Source: Crocinitomicaceae bacterium (GTDB taxonomy: Bacteria > Bacteroidota > Bacteroidia > Flavobacteriales_D > Crocinitomicaceae). From it: DNA of 64,000 bases. This document shows, one piece after another, positions 37,750 through 47,012 of this stretch. The DNA lies in contig JADJYC010000007.1 in assembly GCA_016719925.1 (NCBI GenBank), positions 1 to 64,000 of the forward strand, written 5' to 3'. The notes under the pieces are model-generated. The model saw nothing but the letters and a program-made list of their open reading frames with translations, searched no databases and was not told the origin of the DNA. The translations under genes and the position numbers were made by a program. Positions within the stretch are counted from its first letter, which is position 1. Every line of letters begins with the position of its first letter.

Positions 37750-38559
37750 CTATACGGCGACATCATTTTCACGCAGCGCATCATTCAACGACGTTTTCAG
37801 ATCAGTACTTGCTTTTCTTTTTCCGATAATCAATGCGCAGGGTACTTGAAATTCACCTGCAGGAAATTGTTTGGTATATGAACCAGGAATTACCACACTT
37901 CGTTCAGGAACAAAACCTTTAATTTCAACAGGTTTTTCTCCGGTAACATCAATGATTTTTGTTGATTTGGTAAGAACGACATTTGCTCCTAATACTGCTT
38001 CTTTTCCTACTCTCACTCCTTCAACTACAATACAACGGGAACCGATAAATGCATTGTCTTCAATAATAACCGGAGCAGCCTGCAACGGCTCCAGCACACC
38101 ACCAATTCCTACACCGCCGCTGAGATGAACATTTTTTCCAATCTGTGCACATGAGCCAACTGTTGCCCAGGTGTCAACCATGGTTCCTTCATCAACATAA
38201 GCACCAATATTCACATAAGAAGGCATCAAGATTACACCTTTTGAAACATAAGCCCCATAGCGCGCAATGGCATGCGGAACAACGCGTACACCTTTTTCTT
38301 TGTAATTTTTTTTAAGCGCCATTTTATCATGAAATTCAAACGGGCCAACTTCAATGGTCTCCATTTTACGAATCGGAAAATATAAAACAACGGCTTTCTT
38401 TACCCATTCATTCACCTGCCAGCTTCCATCAGCTTTTGGTTCAGCAACACGCAATGATCCTTCATCCAGTTTTGCAATTACGGCATTGATTGCATCCTGA
38501 GTTTCTTTACTTTCCAATAGTGACCTGTTTTCCCAGGCCTGTTCAATAATTGACTGCAT
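37750..38559 (-). CDS. dapD: 2,3,4,5-tetrahydropyridine-2,6-dicarboxylate N-succinyltransferase
   Basis: 269 residues; DapD of the lysine/diaminopimelate pathway (succinylase branch). N-terminal helical domain (IIEQAWENRSLLESKETQDAIN), then left-handed beta-helix hexapeptides (YVNIGAYVDEGTMVDTWATVGSCAQIGKNVHLSGG, GGVLEPLQ) and GSRCIVVEGVRVG. The family's Arg/Gly substrate loop and the C-terminal end are complete. A promoter-like element precedes it. It appears monocistronic. Confidence 0.96.
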   Translation of the reverse strand: MQSIIEQAWENRSLLESKETQDAINAVIAKLDEGSLRVAEPKADGSWQVNEWVKKAVVLYFPIRKMETIEVGPFEFHDKMALKKNYKEKGVRVVPHAIARYGAYVSKGVILMPSYVNIGAYVDEGTMVDTWATVGSCAQIGKNVHLSGGVGIGGVLEPLQAAPVIIEDNAFIGSRCIVVEGVRVGKEAVLGANVVLTKSTKIIDVTGEKPVEIKGFVPERSVVIPGSYTKQFPAGEFQVPCALIIGKRKASTDLKTSLNDALRENDVAV

Positions 38560-38579
38560 GATAATTCTGATATTTAACG

Positions 38580-38587
38580 CAAAGATA
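38580..38587 (-). promoter_or_regulatory. Bacteroidota-type promoter -7 element TATCTTTG for dapD
   Basis: Minus-strand TATCTTTG, 20 bases before the dapD start codon, an exact TAnnTTTG match. Confidence 0.55.
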
Positions 38588-38669
38588 CGATTCCTCTTTC
38601 TACAGATTCTTAAATTTGTTCAAGTTCATTTCTATTAACGTTTACTTTTAATTGAGTTAATTTCTGAAT

Positions 38670-39443
38670 ATGGAAATTGTTTACCTCATTCTCATTTCAT
38701 TTGCAGCCAGCTGGCTTACTTTTTTCTGCGGATTCGGTTTAGGCACTGTGCTTACACCTGTGTTCTATTTTCTGTTTAAGGATCTTGCACTGGCCATTGC
38801 CGGAACAGCTATTGTCCATTTTCTGAATAATGTTTTCAAATTTTTACTGATGCAAAAAAAAGTGGACTGGAAAATTGCACTTCCTTTTGGACTGGCATCA
38901 ATTCCTGCTGCATTTTTTGGCGCCTACCTATTGATTCATTTTGAAGATCTGATTATTTCTGAATACACCATGAACAATTCAGTTTTTGAAATCAAATTGA
39001 TGAATTTGATTTTTGGAGGCTTATTGATTGTGTTTGCTGTACTTGAATTAATTCCTTCATTTACTTTACCTCTGCACCGAAAATTTCTTTGGGCAGGAGG
39101 ATTAATCAGCGGATTTTTTGGCGGAATATCAGGACATCAGGGAGCATTGAGAACAGCGTTTCTTACCAAATATAAATTAGACAAAGAAGTTTTTATTGCA
39201 ACCGGAATTGTCATTGCCTTAGCCGTTGATATTGCCCGCTCAACGGAGTATTTTATTTTTATGGATTACAGCGTTATCAAGTCTAATTTACATTTGATTT
39301 TTGCTTCACTTCTTGCTGCATTTGCGGGTGCGGTTACCGGAAAATATTTTCTGAAAAAAATTGATTTAAAAATCCTTACAGTGATTATTGCTATTGCGAT
39401 GATTGCATTTGGTATTGCGCTTGGAGCCGGATTCTTATCATAA
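38670..39443 (+). CDS. TSUP (TauE/SafE) family permease
   Basis: 257 residues, mostly hydrophobic, with about 7-8 membrane helices and the TSUP repeat signature: a Gly-rich FFCGFGLGTVLTPVFYFLF near the start and GGLISGFFGGISGHQGALRTAFL in the middle, both characteristic of the two halves. These transporters are involved in sulfite, taurine or other sulfur-anion and sulfonate traffic in several bacteria; the substrate here is unknown. Four bases upstream of the folate cyclo-ligase gene. Confidence 0.85.
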   Translation: MEIVYLILISFAASWLTFFCGFGLGTVLTPVFYFLFKDLALAIAGTAIVHFLNNVFKFLLMQKKVDWKIALPFGLASIPAAFFGAYLLIHFEDLIISEYTMNNSVFEIKLMNLIFGGLLIVFAVLELIPSFTLPLHRKFLWAGGLISGFFGGISGHQGALRTAFLTKYKLDKEVFIATGIVIALAVDIARSTEYFIFMDYSVIKSNLHLIFASLLAAFAGAVTGKYFLKKIDLKILTVIIAIAMIAFGIALGAGFLS

Positions 39444-39447
39444 TACA

Positions 39448-40004
39448 ATGACCAAAAAAGATATCAGAGAAAAATATAAAGCATTAAGATTGTCTCTTTC
39501 AAATACAGAGAGGAAAAACGTTCAGCATTGATTGCAGAAAATTTTAGTCATCACTTTAATCCGGCCAGAAAAAGTATATCCTGTTTTGTACCAATAGACC
39601 GTTTCCATGAAATAAATACGTGGCTGATTCTGGACCAGATTCCTGCTCCGTTTTATCTGCCCGTAATGGATGCCGATAACAATCTCAGACATATCCTATA
39701 TGAAGGAAAAGATAAGCTGAAAAAAAATTCATGGGGAATTCTTGAACCGCAATCCGGACAAGAAATAAAAGCCAGTGAACTGGATATTGTTTTGGTTCCT
39801 TTGCTGGCAATTAATGATAAAGGATTTCGGGTTGGTTATGGAAAAGGATACTATGACCGTTTTTTGAAAGGCTGTAAACCTGACTGTCTTTTTATTGGTT
39901 TACATTATTTTGATCAGTTTGAAACAATTGAAGATGTGCATGCTGCAGATATCGCTTTGCATTACTGCATCACACCTGAACGCCTCATCGACTTCAGAAA
40001 ATAA
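39448..40004 (+). CDS. 5-formyltetrahydrofolate cyclo-ligase (one frameshift)
   Basis: Converts 5-formyl-THF to 5,10-methenyl-THF with ATP. Starts MTKKDIREKYKALRLSLS, then a break near 39516 in an A-run leads into EKRSALIAENFSHHF. The C-terminal part has the family motif GYGKGYYDRFL and IGLHYFDQ. Joined length about 185 residues, as expected. The uncorrected frame would stop at 39525. Confidence 0.88.
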
Positions 40005-40088
40005 TTTTATTTGTCTTAAAATCTGGATCGATTCTTGCTCTGTTCAGATCATCTGCTTAAATTTGATTTAACCCTTTTAGACCCGCGT

Positions 40089-40805
40089 ATGAAACTTTCA
40101 ATTTCTCTCCTCTTCATTTTTAATTTACTTTTTTCACTTGCTTCAGAAAAACCAGATCACAATTTGTGGGACCGTTATCTTGGAAAATATGTTTCAGAAA
40201 CTGGTACAGTAAATTATAAATCCATGAAAATTCAAATGGATACGCTTGATGCCTATCTGCTTCAGATCAGAGATAAGTCACCACAGTCAGACTGGACACA
40301 AGATGAAAAAATGGCTTATTTCATCAATGCTTATAATGCATATACGATCAAGTTTATACTGTCTAAATATCCGGTTGAATCAGTAAAAGATATTTCATTC
40401 AGCGGTAAAGACATGTGGACATTTAAGATGGCCAACATCGGCGGTACAAACTATACGCTGAATCAGCTTGAAAATGATTTTCTGAGAAAAATGGGAGACC
40501 CGAGAATTCATTTTGCGATTAATTGCGGAGCTGTATCTTGCCCAAAATTATCGAACAAAGCCTATGTTGCAGACAAACTGAATACACAATTATCACAGGC
40601 CACCAAAACATTCCTGAGTGATGTAAACAAAAATAAAATCACAGAGAAAAAAATCCAAATTTCAGAACTCTTCAACTGGTATGCTGCAGATTTTACCCTG
40701 GACGGAAAAACACTGATTGATTTTCTGAATAAATATTCAAGCATCACAATTCTGGAAACGGCAAAAATTGAATATCTGCCTTATGACTGGTCACTGAATG
40801 ACTAA
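40089..40805 (+). CDS. DUF547 domain secreted protein
   Basis: 238 residues with a signal peptide (MKLSISLLFIFNLLFSLASE). The DUF547 domain is recognised by MAYFINAYNAYTIKFILSKYPV, MWTFKMANIGGTNYTLNQLENDFLR, and DPRIHFAINCGAVSCPKLSNKAY, the His-Phe-Ala-x-Asn-Cys-Gly signature. Biochemical activity is not established for the family. Start at 40089 chosen because it begins the signal peptide; a longer frame from 40035 would not. Confidence 0.85.
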   Translation: MKLSISLLFIFNLLFSLASEKPDHNLWDRYLGKYVSETGTVNYKSMKIQMDTLDAYLLQIRDKSPQSDWTQDEKMAYFINAYNAYTIKFILSKYPVESVKDISFSGKDMWTFKMANIGGTNYTLNQLENDFLRKMGDPRIHFAINCGAVSCPKLSNKAYVADKLNTQLSQATKTFLSDVNKNKITEKKIQISELFNWYAADFTLDGKTLIDFLNKYSSITILETAKIEYLPYDWSLND

Positions 40806-41312
40806 GCTTTTCTGACTACGTAAAGTAATTCTTCTTTTGGAATGCGGTAACGTTCAAACTGTTCAGCAGGCATTTCTTTGCTGAAATCTACAACTTCAAC
40901 ATTAAATCCAGCTTCAGCCAGACGCTTGGGATAGTTCAAACCGTATAAGCGCACATGATCTTTCTGCCAGAAATGTTTTTCACGTTCAGCTTCAGAAGTA
41001 ATGCTCCAGTCTTCATACGTTTCATTTCTTTTAGAATCAATGGGAACCTGCATGATTCCCCAGCCACCTGGTTTCATAATACGGTAAAGTTCGGTGACGT
41101 TCCAAGGTAAGATCATAAGGACACAACACATTTTCACGGTGCGCCACATTCGAGCCATACGACAAGAATTTTCTGAATTTACGTTCACATACCGGACACT
41201 CGACTTTATTCCCCCGGTAAACCAGTGGAGCGAATATACGGAACACGTAACTAAGCCTGATCAGCAAAGGCCGCGAAAGCTTGTTGAGTAAGAATTTGTA
41301 GAGCTTTTTCAT
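40802..41312 (-). pseudogene. Truncated SAM-dependent methyltransferase with its cofactor core deleted (frame break)
   Basis: The N-terminal part (from 41312, MKKLYKFLLNKLSRPLLI) has a zinc-ribbon-like CPVCERKF and a LERHR segment; the C-terminal part has ELYRIMKPGGWGIMQVP and a normal family end. In relatives these parts are separated by about 80-100 residues bearing the SAM motifs (LHIAPEQCF, the DIPF..DNTFDVV core). Here they are joined directly, with a frame change near 41090-41115. Without the Rossmann core the product cannot bind SAM. It sits next to the repeat region 41361-41700. Either a genuine internal deletion or assembly collapse. Confidence 0.75.
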
Positions 41313-41360
41313 TATAACCGGTTGCAAATATAATGAGTTGGGAGGAGAAAAGCGAAATTA

Positions 41361-41570
41361 GGACAAAGGGCTAAGGACAAAGGACAAAGGGAAAAGGGCA
41401 AAGGACAAAGGGAAAAGGACAAAGGGCAAAGGACAAAGGGCAAAGGACAAAGGACAAATGGAAAAGGGCAAAGGACAAAGGACAAAGGGCAAAGGACAAA
41501 GGACAAAGGACAAAGGGCAAAGGACAAAAGACAAAAGACAAAGGGAAAAGGACAAAGGTAAAAGGGAAAA
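41361..41570 (+). repeat. Heptanucleotide repeat array, 30 units in perfect phase
   Basis: Thirty consecutive 7-base units without phase slip: 15 x GGACAAA, 6 x GGGCAAA, 4 x GGGAAAA, 2 x AGACAAA, and single GGGCTAA, TGGAAAA and GGTAAAA. The interspersed ordering of variants argues against recent slippage alone. The minus strand is open in all three frames (FVLCPLS-type 7-residue peptides), which are not genes. Confidence 0.95.
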
Positions 41571-41635
41571 GGGATCTCAAGAAGATTTGGACTTAGGATT
41601 TTTAAGTTTATTGTTGATGAGTTGATAAGTTTGAT
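41571..41635. repeat. Linker segment of composite repeat element, copy 2
   Basis: Reverse complement of the linker at 14501-14579, differing by a few substitutions and the lack of a 16-base insertion. It joins the 30-unit heptamer array to the AATTCC tract. Confidence 0.85.
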
Positions 41636-41690
41636 TTGGAATTTTGGAATTTGAATTTTGGAATTTTGGAATTTGGAATTTTAGAAATTT
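41636..41690. repeat. AATTCC-rich repeat tract, copy 2
   Basis: Reads GGAATTTTGGAATTTGAATTTT on the plus strand in overlapping words; it is the same tract type as 14319-14500 in opposite strand, and lies 15-70 bases after the stop of the SpoIIE gene at 41706 (minus strand). Confidence 0.85.
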
Positions 41691-41705
41691 AGACCTTTTA
41701 TTGAG

Positions 41706-43121
41706 TCAAAACTTCACTCTGAAGCCAATCATACAAATATCATCTACCTGTTCCAAATCACCTTTCCAGGCCAGATAGGAATTTAGAATTGCGGTGCGCT
41801 GCTCATGGACGGATAATTCGCTGATCATATTAACCAGCCTCCGTAATTTTCTTGCTCCGTATTTTTTTACCTTGAGATTTTTATCAGAATGATCTTCACT
41901 TCCAAACTGATCTGTGATTCCATCTGTAAAAATATAAACCATATCATCTTGCTGCAACTCCAGATGATGCGTAGTGTAATTAATTGCTTTCTCAAAAAAA
42001 CCAACCGGTTGTTTATCTCCGTCCAGTTCTATTATTTCACCGTTTCTTTGTATCCATATTGAATTGTGTGCTCCGGCAAATTCGAGCGAAACACTTTTTG
42101 AAACGGGATTGGCCTTTAGTGAAATAAGTGCCGCATCCATTCCGTCATTGATCGTATGCTCTGAATCTTTCAACCCCTCAAGCAGCAATTCTTTGGTTTT
42201 ATCAAGAATTTCACCCGGATTTTTTTTATTGAAATCTATCACTGAACGGTTCAGACAATTCAGACACATGACACTCATCATAGCCCCCGGAACACCATGA
42301 CCAGTGCAATCTCCAACGAGAAGATAAAATTGATTGTTTTCACTTTTATCTTCATGAAACCAATAAAAATCACCGGCAACAATATCTTTAGGAATGTATA
42401 AAACAAAAAACTGAGGCAGAAATTTTTCAATACGGTCTGAAGGTGGTAAAATGGCAGACTGAATTCTTCGTGCATAGCGAATTGAATCTTTCATTTCCCT
42501 GTTTGACTCTTCCAGCAATCTGTGCTGAAACTCTATCTGCTCTTTTTGTTTTAGAATGTCTTTTGAAAAATAATCATTGGTTCTTTTGAGATGGTAAATC
42601 AGATAAAGTCCACCCAGAAAAATCAAAACAATATTGAATGAATAAACAATCATATTATCCTCTTTGGATCTGACAATCATTGGTTCAATCCAGAGATAAG
42701 CAAATTCAGCGGCAAAAAATGCACCCAGACTCAAAAGAAAAAGTATAAAACTGGTCCTTGCACTTTTTATCATGGTAAATCCAAGCACAGCAATTTCCAA
42801 TAAATAAAACCGGCCTGTTCCTCCTTTTATTACCAGAGAAACAACAAGTATGTGAAGCATTAAGAGCAGACACAACAAAATTGCGGCAGTTTCATGTTTG
42901 CTCCTGACAGAGAAAAAATAAAGTGTTCCTGTGAAAATTGTCAATAGAATATTCTGATACAAAGGTTCATGCGATCCAATAGAAACATACATGGGCACAT
43001 ACGAAAAACCAAGACAGATAGAAATGAAAATCATGCGGTTAGTCATTTGCGCATGACGCACCTGACCAGGTTCTGTTCCTGTCTTGATTCCAATATTAGA
43101 AAGCTGCCTCCAAAGGCTCAT
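41706..43121 (-). CDS. Membrane-bound SpoIIE/PP2C-type serine/threonine phosphatase
   Basis: 471 residues. About six membrane helices in residues 30-190 (MIFISICLGFSYVPMYV, LYQNILLTIFTGTLYFF, AAILLCLLLMLHILVVSLVI), a coiled coil (KQKEQIEFQHRLLEESNREMKDS), then a SpoIIE domain with RRIQSAILP, AGDFYWFHEDKSENNQFYLLVGDCTGHGVPGAMMSVM and QVDDICMIGF, all metal-coordinating Asp positions present. Likely a signal-regulated phosphatase for anti-sigma antagonist proteins. No downstream partner gene in the same operon; a SiaB-like kinase is at 17877. Confidence 0.88.
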   Translation of the reverse strand: MSLWRQLSNIGIKTGTEPGQVRHAQMTNRMIFISICLGFSYVPMYVSIGSHEPLYQNILLTIFTGTLYFFSVRSKHETAAILLCLLLMLHILVVSLVIKGGTGRFYLLEIAVLGFTMIKSARTSFILFLLSLGAFFAAEFAYLWIEPMIVRSKEDNMIVYSFNIVLIFLGGLYLIYHLKRTNDYFSKDILKQKEQIEFQHRLLEESNREMKDSIRYARRIQSAILPPSDRIEKFLPQFFVLYIPKDIVAGDFYWFHEDKSENNQFYLLVGDCTGHGVPGAMMSVMCLNCLNRSVIDFNKKNPGEILDKTKELLLEGLKDSEHTINDGMDAALISLKANPVSKSVSLEFAGAHNSIWIQRNGEIIELDGDKQPVGFFEKAINYTTHHLELQQDDMVYIFTDGITDQFGSEDHSDKNLKVKKYGARKLRRLVNMISELSVHEQRTAILNSYLAWKGDLEQVDDICMIGFRVKF

Positions 43122-43284
43122 TCAGAAACTGATGTTTGGGTTTTGAAATTAACCGGATTCTTTTAATCCATCTTAATTAATAATGAATGTAATAAAAAAA
43201 ACTCACTCTGACCTTTCAGCAGTTGAAAAACTATGTGTTCCAACATCAGTTTCAATTAGGGTATTAATCCATAAATTCGCATGA

Positions 43285-44625
43285 ATGAATTTACCGCAGG
43301 ATTTTCTGGTTCAATTACAACAACTGCTTTCTGAGAAAGAAATAGAAAATTTTATTCAATCCGTTCAGGATGAAAAACCAACTAGTATCCGAATAAATCC
43401 ACATAAAAAAACAGCAGGTCAGGATTTAAAAAATATTCCCTGGAGTGAAACCGGATATTATCTGCCCGGAAGAAAAAAATTCACATTTGATCCTTTGTTT
43501 CATGCCGGCGCATATTATGTTCAGGAGGCAGGAAGTATGCTGATTGAACAAGCCCTGAAACAACACGCAGATTTAAATGAGCCTTTGCATGTGCTCGATT
43601 TATGCGCATCACCCGGAGGAAAATCTACTCACCTTCTTTCTTTGATTTCAAATGAAAGCATTCTGGTTTCCAATGAAATAATTGGGTCCAGAATTCCGGC
43701 GCTGGAGCAGAATATTATTAAATGGGGTACAGCCAATTGTATCATTACACAAAATGATCCGGAAGTTTTTTCAAATTTCAGTCAGTCGTTTGACATCATC
43801 GTAATCGATGCTCCCTGTTCAGGTGAAGGTATGTTCAGAAAACATGATCACGCTGTTGATGAATGGAGTGAATCAAACGTAAAATTGTGTGCTGCACGGC
43901 AAGAACGAATTTTGGAAAATGCCTGGCCGGCGCTGAAAGAAAACGGACTCCTGCTCTACTCTACCTGTACGTATAATTTAAAAGAAAACGAAGAAAATAT
44001 TGCAGCGTTTTTAAATGAACAAAACGGAGAATCTCTCACACTGGAATTGCCTGAAGCATGGAAAATAAAATCAACACAGCACTCAGGAATAAACGGGTAC
44101 CGCATGATGCCGCATCTGACAAACAGTGAGGGATTTTTTCTTACAGTAATCAGAAAGAAGGAAGAGCATTCAACAAAAAAAATAAAAACGCTGCTTAAAT
44201 CCAAAGATCTTACTGACTGGAAAAAGTACATCCTTCAACCTGAAAATTTCACCGGATTAGAATTCAGAAATCACCAATATCTATTTCCAAAAAATGGTTT
44301 GGAATTTTTAACCGCCTGCATGAATGAACTGCGTGTCAATTATTTTGGCATTGAACTGGGTGAAATAAAAGGAAAAGATTTTATCCCTTCGCAGGCACTT
44401 GCACAAAGTAATCATCTGAATCAATCTGCACTTGAAATCTGTGAAGTATCAGAGGAGAATGCATTACGTTTTTTACAAAAAGATGCCATTGTGAGCACCA
44501 ATCCTAACCATGGAATTCAACTGGTTACTTTTCAAAATCTGCCGTTGGGATTTATTAAAAATATTGGAAACCGGTCTAATAATCTGTTTCCAAAAAACTG
44601 GCGGATTTTGAATAAGCAGGTATGA
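43285..44625 (+). CDS. 16S rRNA (cytosine-C5)-methyltransferase, RsmF/NOL1 family
   Basis: 446 residues. N-terminal segment FDPLFHAGAYYVQEAGSMLIEQ and motif I LDLCASPGGKSTHLLSL, then DAPCSGEGMFRKHDHAVDEW and STCTYNLKENEENIAAFL, the two catalytic-Cys regions of RNA m5C methyltransferases. The C-terminal about 160 residues form the RsmF/YebU-type PUA-like domain. Start at 43285 gives a normal N-terminus. Target likely 16S rRNA; the exact cytosine is not predictable here. Single gene. Confidence 0.9.
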   Translation: MNLPQDFLVQLQQLLSEKEIENFIQSVQDEKPTSIRINPHKKTAGQDLKNIPWSETGYYLPGRKKFTFDPLFHAGAYYVQEAGSMLIEQALKQHADLNEPLHVLDLCASPGGKSTHLLSLISNESILVSNEIIGSRIPALEQNIIKWGTANCIITQNDPEVFSNFSQSFDIIVIDAPCSGEGMFRKHDHAVDEWSESNVKLCAARQERILENAWPALKENGLLLYSTCTYNLKENEENIAAFLNEQNGESLTLELPEAWKIKSTQHSGINGYRMMPHLTNSEGFFLTVIRKKEEHSTKKIKTLLKSKDLTDWKKYILQPENFTGLEFRNHQYLFPKNGLEFLTACMNELRVNYFGIELGEIKGKDFIPSQALAQSNHLNQSALEICEVSEENALRFLQKDAIVSTNPNHGIQLVTFQNLPLGFIKNIGNRSNNLFPKNWRILNKQV

Positions 44626-44646
44626 TAAAATGATAATTACTGTTCT

Positions 44647-45192
44647 ATGGTTTATAAATTCCAACACCAACTAGAAACCAAACGACTTCTTCTAAACGGT
44701 CTGACCCCTTCAGACATGAATACTATTTTTGAAAATCTTCCAAAAGAAGAAATCATGAAACTGCTTGGCCACCGCAGTGATGAAGCATTTCAAAAAGAAG
44801 CCCACAAACAGAAAAACGGTTACGCCAGTTATAACCGTCAATTTGTACTTTTTCTGCTGCTTGAAAAAAATACCGGAATTATTATTGGAAGATGCGGACT
44901 TCACAACTGGAGTACTGAACATAAGCGGGCTGAAATTGGTTATCATCTGGAAGAAGATAAATTCAAACAAAAAGGTTTTATGACAGAAGCAGTTGAAGCC
45001 ATTTTGAATTATGGTTTTGAAAAAATGGAACTGCACCGCATTGAAGCTTTGGTAGGAACTGAAAATATTCCCTCATTAAAAATCATGGAACACTTTGGAT
45101 TTATCAAAGAAGGTTTGTTGCGTGAACACTGGCTGACCGGAGATCAATTTGGTGATACGGTTGTTTTTTCCAAACTGAAGAGTGAATTTTGA
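44647..45192 (+). CDS. GNAT family N-acetyltransferase, RimJ/RimL-like
   Basis: 181 residues. Begins ETKRLLLNGLTPSD, then AEIGYHLEEDKFKQKGFMTEAVEAILNYGFEKMELHRIEALV, IPSLKIMEHFGFIKEGLLREHW: the acetyl-CoA loop and signature of the RimJ/RimL acetyltransferase group. Substrate could be ribosomal-protein N-termini or small molecules. Starts 21 bases after the methyltransferase gene and may be co-transcribed. Confidence 0.88.
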   Translation: MVYKFQHQLETKRLLLNGLTPSDMNTIFENLPKEEIMKLLGHRSDEAFQKEAHKQKNGYASYNRQFVLFLLLEKNTGIIIGRCGLHNWSTEHKRAEIGYHLEEDKFKQKGFMTEAVEAILNYGFEKMELHRIEALVGTENIPSLKIMEHFGFIKEGLLREHWLTGDQFGDTVVFSKLKSEF

Positions 45193-45273
45193 TTCAGACT
45201 TTAGTATGATTTGAGATAGTGTTACCTGATGAACATCCTTCATTATAGATTGTATTCAGTTTAATATTTACAA

Positions 45274-46420
45274 ATGGCCAGATTCATTTTAATTCTTTTG
45301 CATTTCTTAGTGTTAGTGGCTTCAGTCAGCATCACATTGAAAAATATCTGGGCAGTAAATACAAAAGAAAAAGACAGGTCTGACAGGTGTTTATGATTAT
45401 GATCTGAAAAAGCGCCTTAAAGATGGTACCTGGTTTTTCTATGAATACAAAAATAATGATACAATACTGAGACATGAAGTCAATTTTCTGAATAGAAAAA
45501 AAAATGGTTATGAGAGAACGTATTACTACAACGGTTCCATAGAAAGTGAGTCATACTTTATTAATGGGAAACCAGACAGCACCTGGACAGAATATAATCA
45601 TTCAGGAGATGTTGTCAGAATTAAAAATTATTCCAATGGACTTTTAAACGGCGAATACACATACTACTTTGGGGGTGGCAGATCGAGTTATGAAGTATGT
45701 ACATACTTAAATGGGAAATGTGATGGTTTATGTAAATGGTGTTTATCAGACGGAACTGTTTTGCATCAGACTGAATGGAAAAACGGAGAAAGAAACGGAG
45801 CGTACATAGAATACTACTCAGATGGAAAAATAAAAGTCGCAGGTCAGTATTATCCGTTCGAAAAATTCGATTACATAACATCCCTTCAAAACAGGACCGG
45901 AGAATGGAAGTATTGGAATATTGACGGTGAACTGATCAAAACCGAAACATGGGAAAATGCAAAGCTTGTTTCACTTCATGAATACATTTCATCAAATCCA
46001 TTTTCCAATTCGCCTGACACAACTCAAATAATTACTTTGAACTGTTTTGGCAAATATTGTCTTGATACAGATATAAAAACTTATGGAACAAAATGTGAGA
46101 ATTCATACGTGGGATATAAGCACGATATAATTTACCATTTTTATAAAGGTGACTCTCTTGATCACATCATGTTAACTCCATCGAAAGAAGAACCGGAAAT
46201 TATTCAACAAATGCTTACTACGTCAAACCGGTTCAGAACTGAAAAAGGAATTGGCATTGGGTCAACGATTGAAGAAATAATACAAAGTGGTGAAAATGTT
46301 CTGATCAGAAATAAGGAAGGCAGCAATTCAATCTACCTCTATTTCCCTGATTTGAATCTTGTTGCGGCTGTGGACGATGACACTAAAATGCTCTTGGCAT
46401 TTTCAGGATTATCTTTGTAA
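45274..46420 (+). CDS. YwqK-like/MORN-type repeat protein (frameshifted)
   Basis: ATG at 45274 starts a signal/anchor (MARFILILLHFLVLVASVS). Near 45320-45380 the frame changes (one or two indels), then an open frame of about 345 codons carries tandem GxYxYYxxxGxxxxxxxYxNGxxxG units (GTWFFYEYKNND, NGYERTYYYNGSIESESYFINGK, NGEYTYYFGGGRS, NGAYIEYYSDGKIKVAGQYY). This is the YwqK/MORN-like repeat group, often immunity or antitoxin-type or structural proteins in Bacteroidota. The C-terminal about 130 residues are unassigned. No partner gene adjacent. Confidence 0.65.
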
Positions 46421-46539
46421 TTGTCTAATCTTCGTCCGGAAGGATATATTACCTATTTGCAGATCTCAAATTGAAAAATTAAACATCACCAGTCAACAAA
46501 TCAGTCATTGAGTTGTTATTGTCTTTAATACTAACACCT

Positions 46540-47008
46540 ATGCCATTCTATCAATTAATCAAAACGCAAAAACTACCTGCAGGCATTCCTGAAATATGGG
46601 ATTTTATTTCTTCTCCGGGTAATCTGAAAGAAATTACCCCGGAACATATAGGCTCAAAGTCACCAGCAATAACGGAGACACTAAATGTACCCGGGAATGA
46701 TCATCACTTACAAAGTCAGTCCGCTTTTGAAAATTAAACTCAACTGGATGACAGAAATAACACAAGTCAGAGAAAAGGAATATTTTGTTGATGAACAACG
46801 CATCGGTCCTTACAAGTTATGGCATCACCAGCATAAAATTGAACCCATTGAAGGCGGCGTTTTAATGACCGACATTGTGACGTATCAGCCACCTTTTGGT
46901 CTGCTTGGATCACTCGCGAATCACCTTTTTATCAGAAAACAACTTCAGCAAATATTTGAATTCAGAACACGCGCACTCGAAAAAAAATTCGGGAAATTCT
47001 CAGCCTGA
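46540..47008 (+). CDS. SRPBCC (START-like) superfamily protein (one frameshift)
   Basis: About 155 residues after joining two frames near 46655-46685. Starts MPFYQLIKTQKLPAGIPEIWDFISSPGNLKEITPEHIG, a typical SRPBCC N-terminus, then MYPGMIITYKVSPLLKIKLNWMTEITQV and a GPYKLWHHQHKIEPIEGGVLMTDIVTYQPPFG segment characteristic of the ligand-binding helix-grip fold. Bacteroidota relatives are called ligand-binding or cell-division-inhibitor-like; real function unknown. Convergent with elbB. Confidence 0.75.
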
Positions 47009-47012
47009 TTTT

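Noticed and set aside
41312..41580. Three overlapping minus-strand open frames with FVLCPLS-type repeats
   Set aside because: They are the three frames of a heptanucleotide array, giving a 7-residue periodic peptide; no ribosome site or family.
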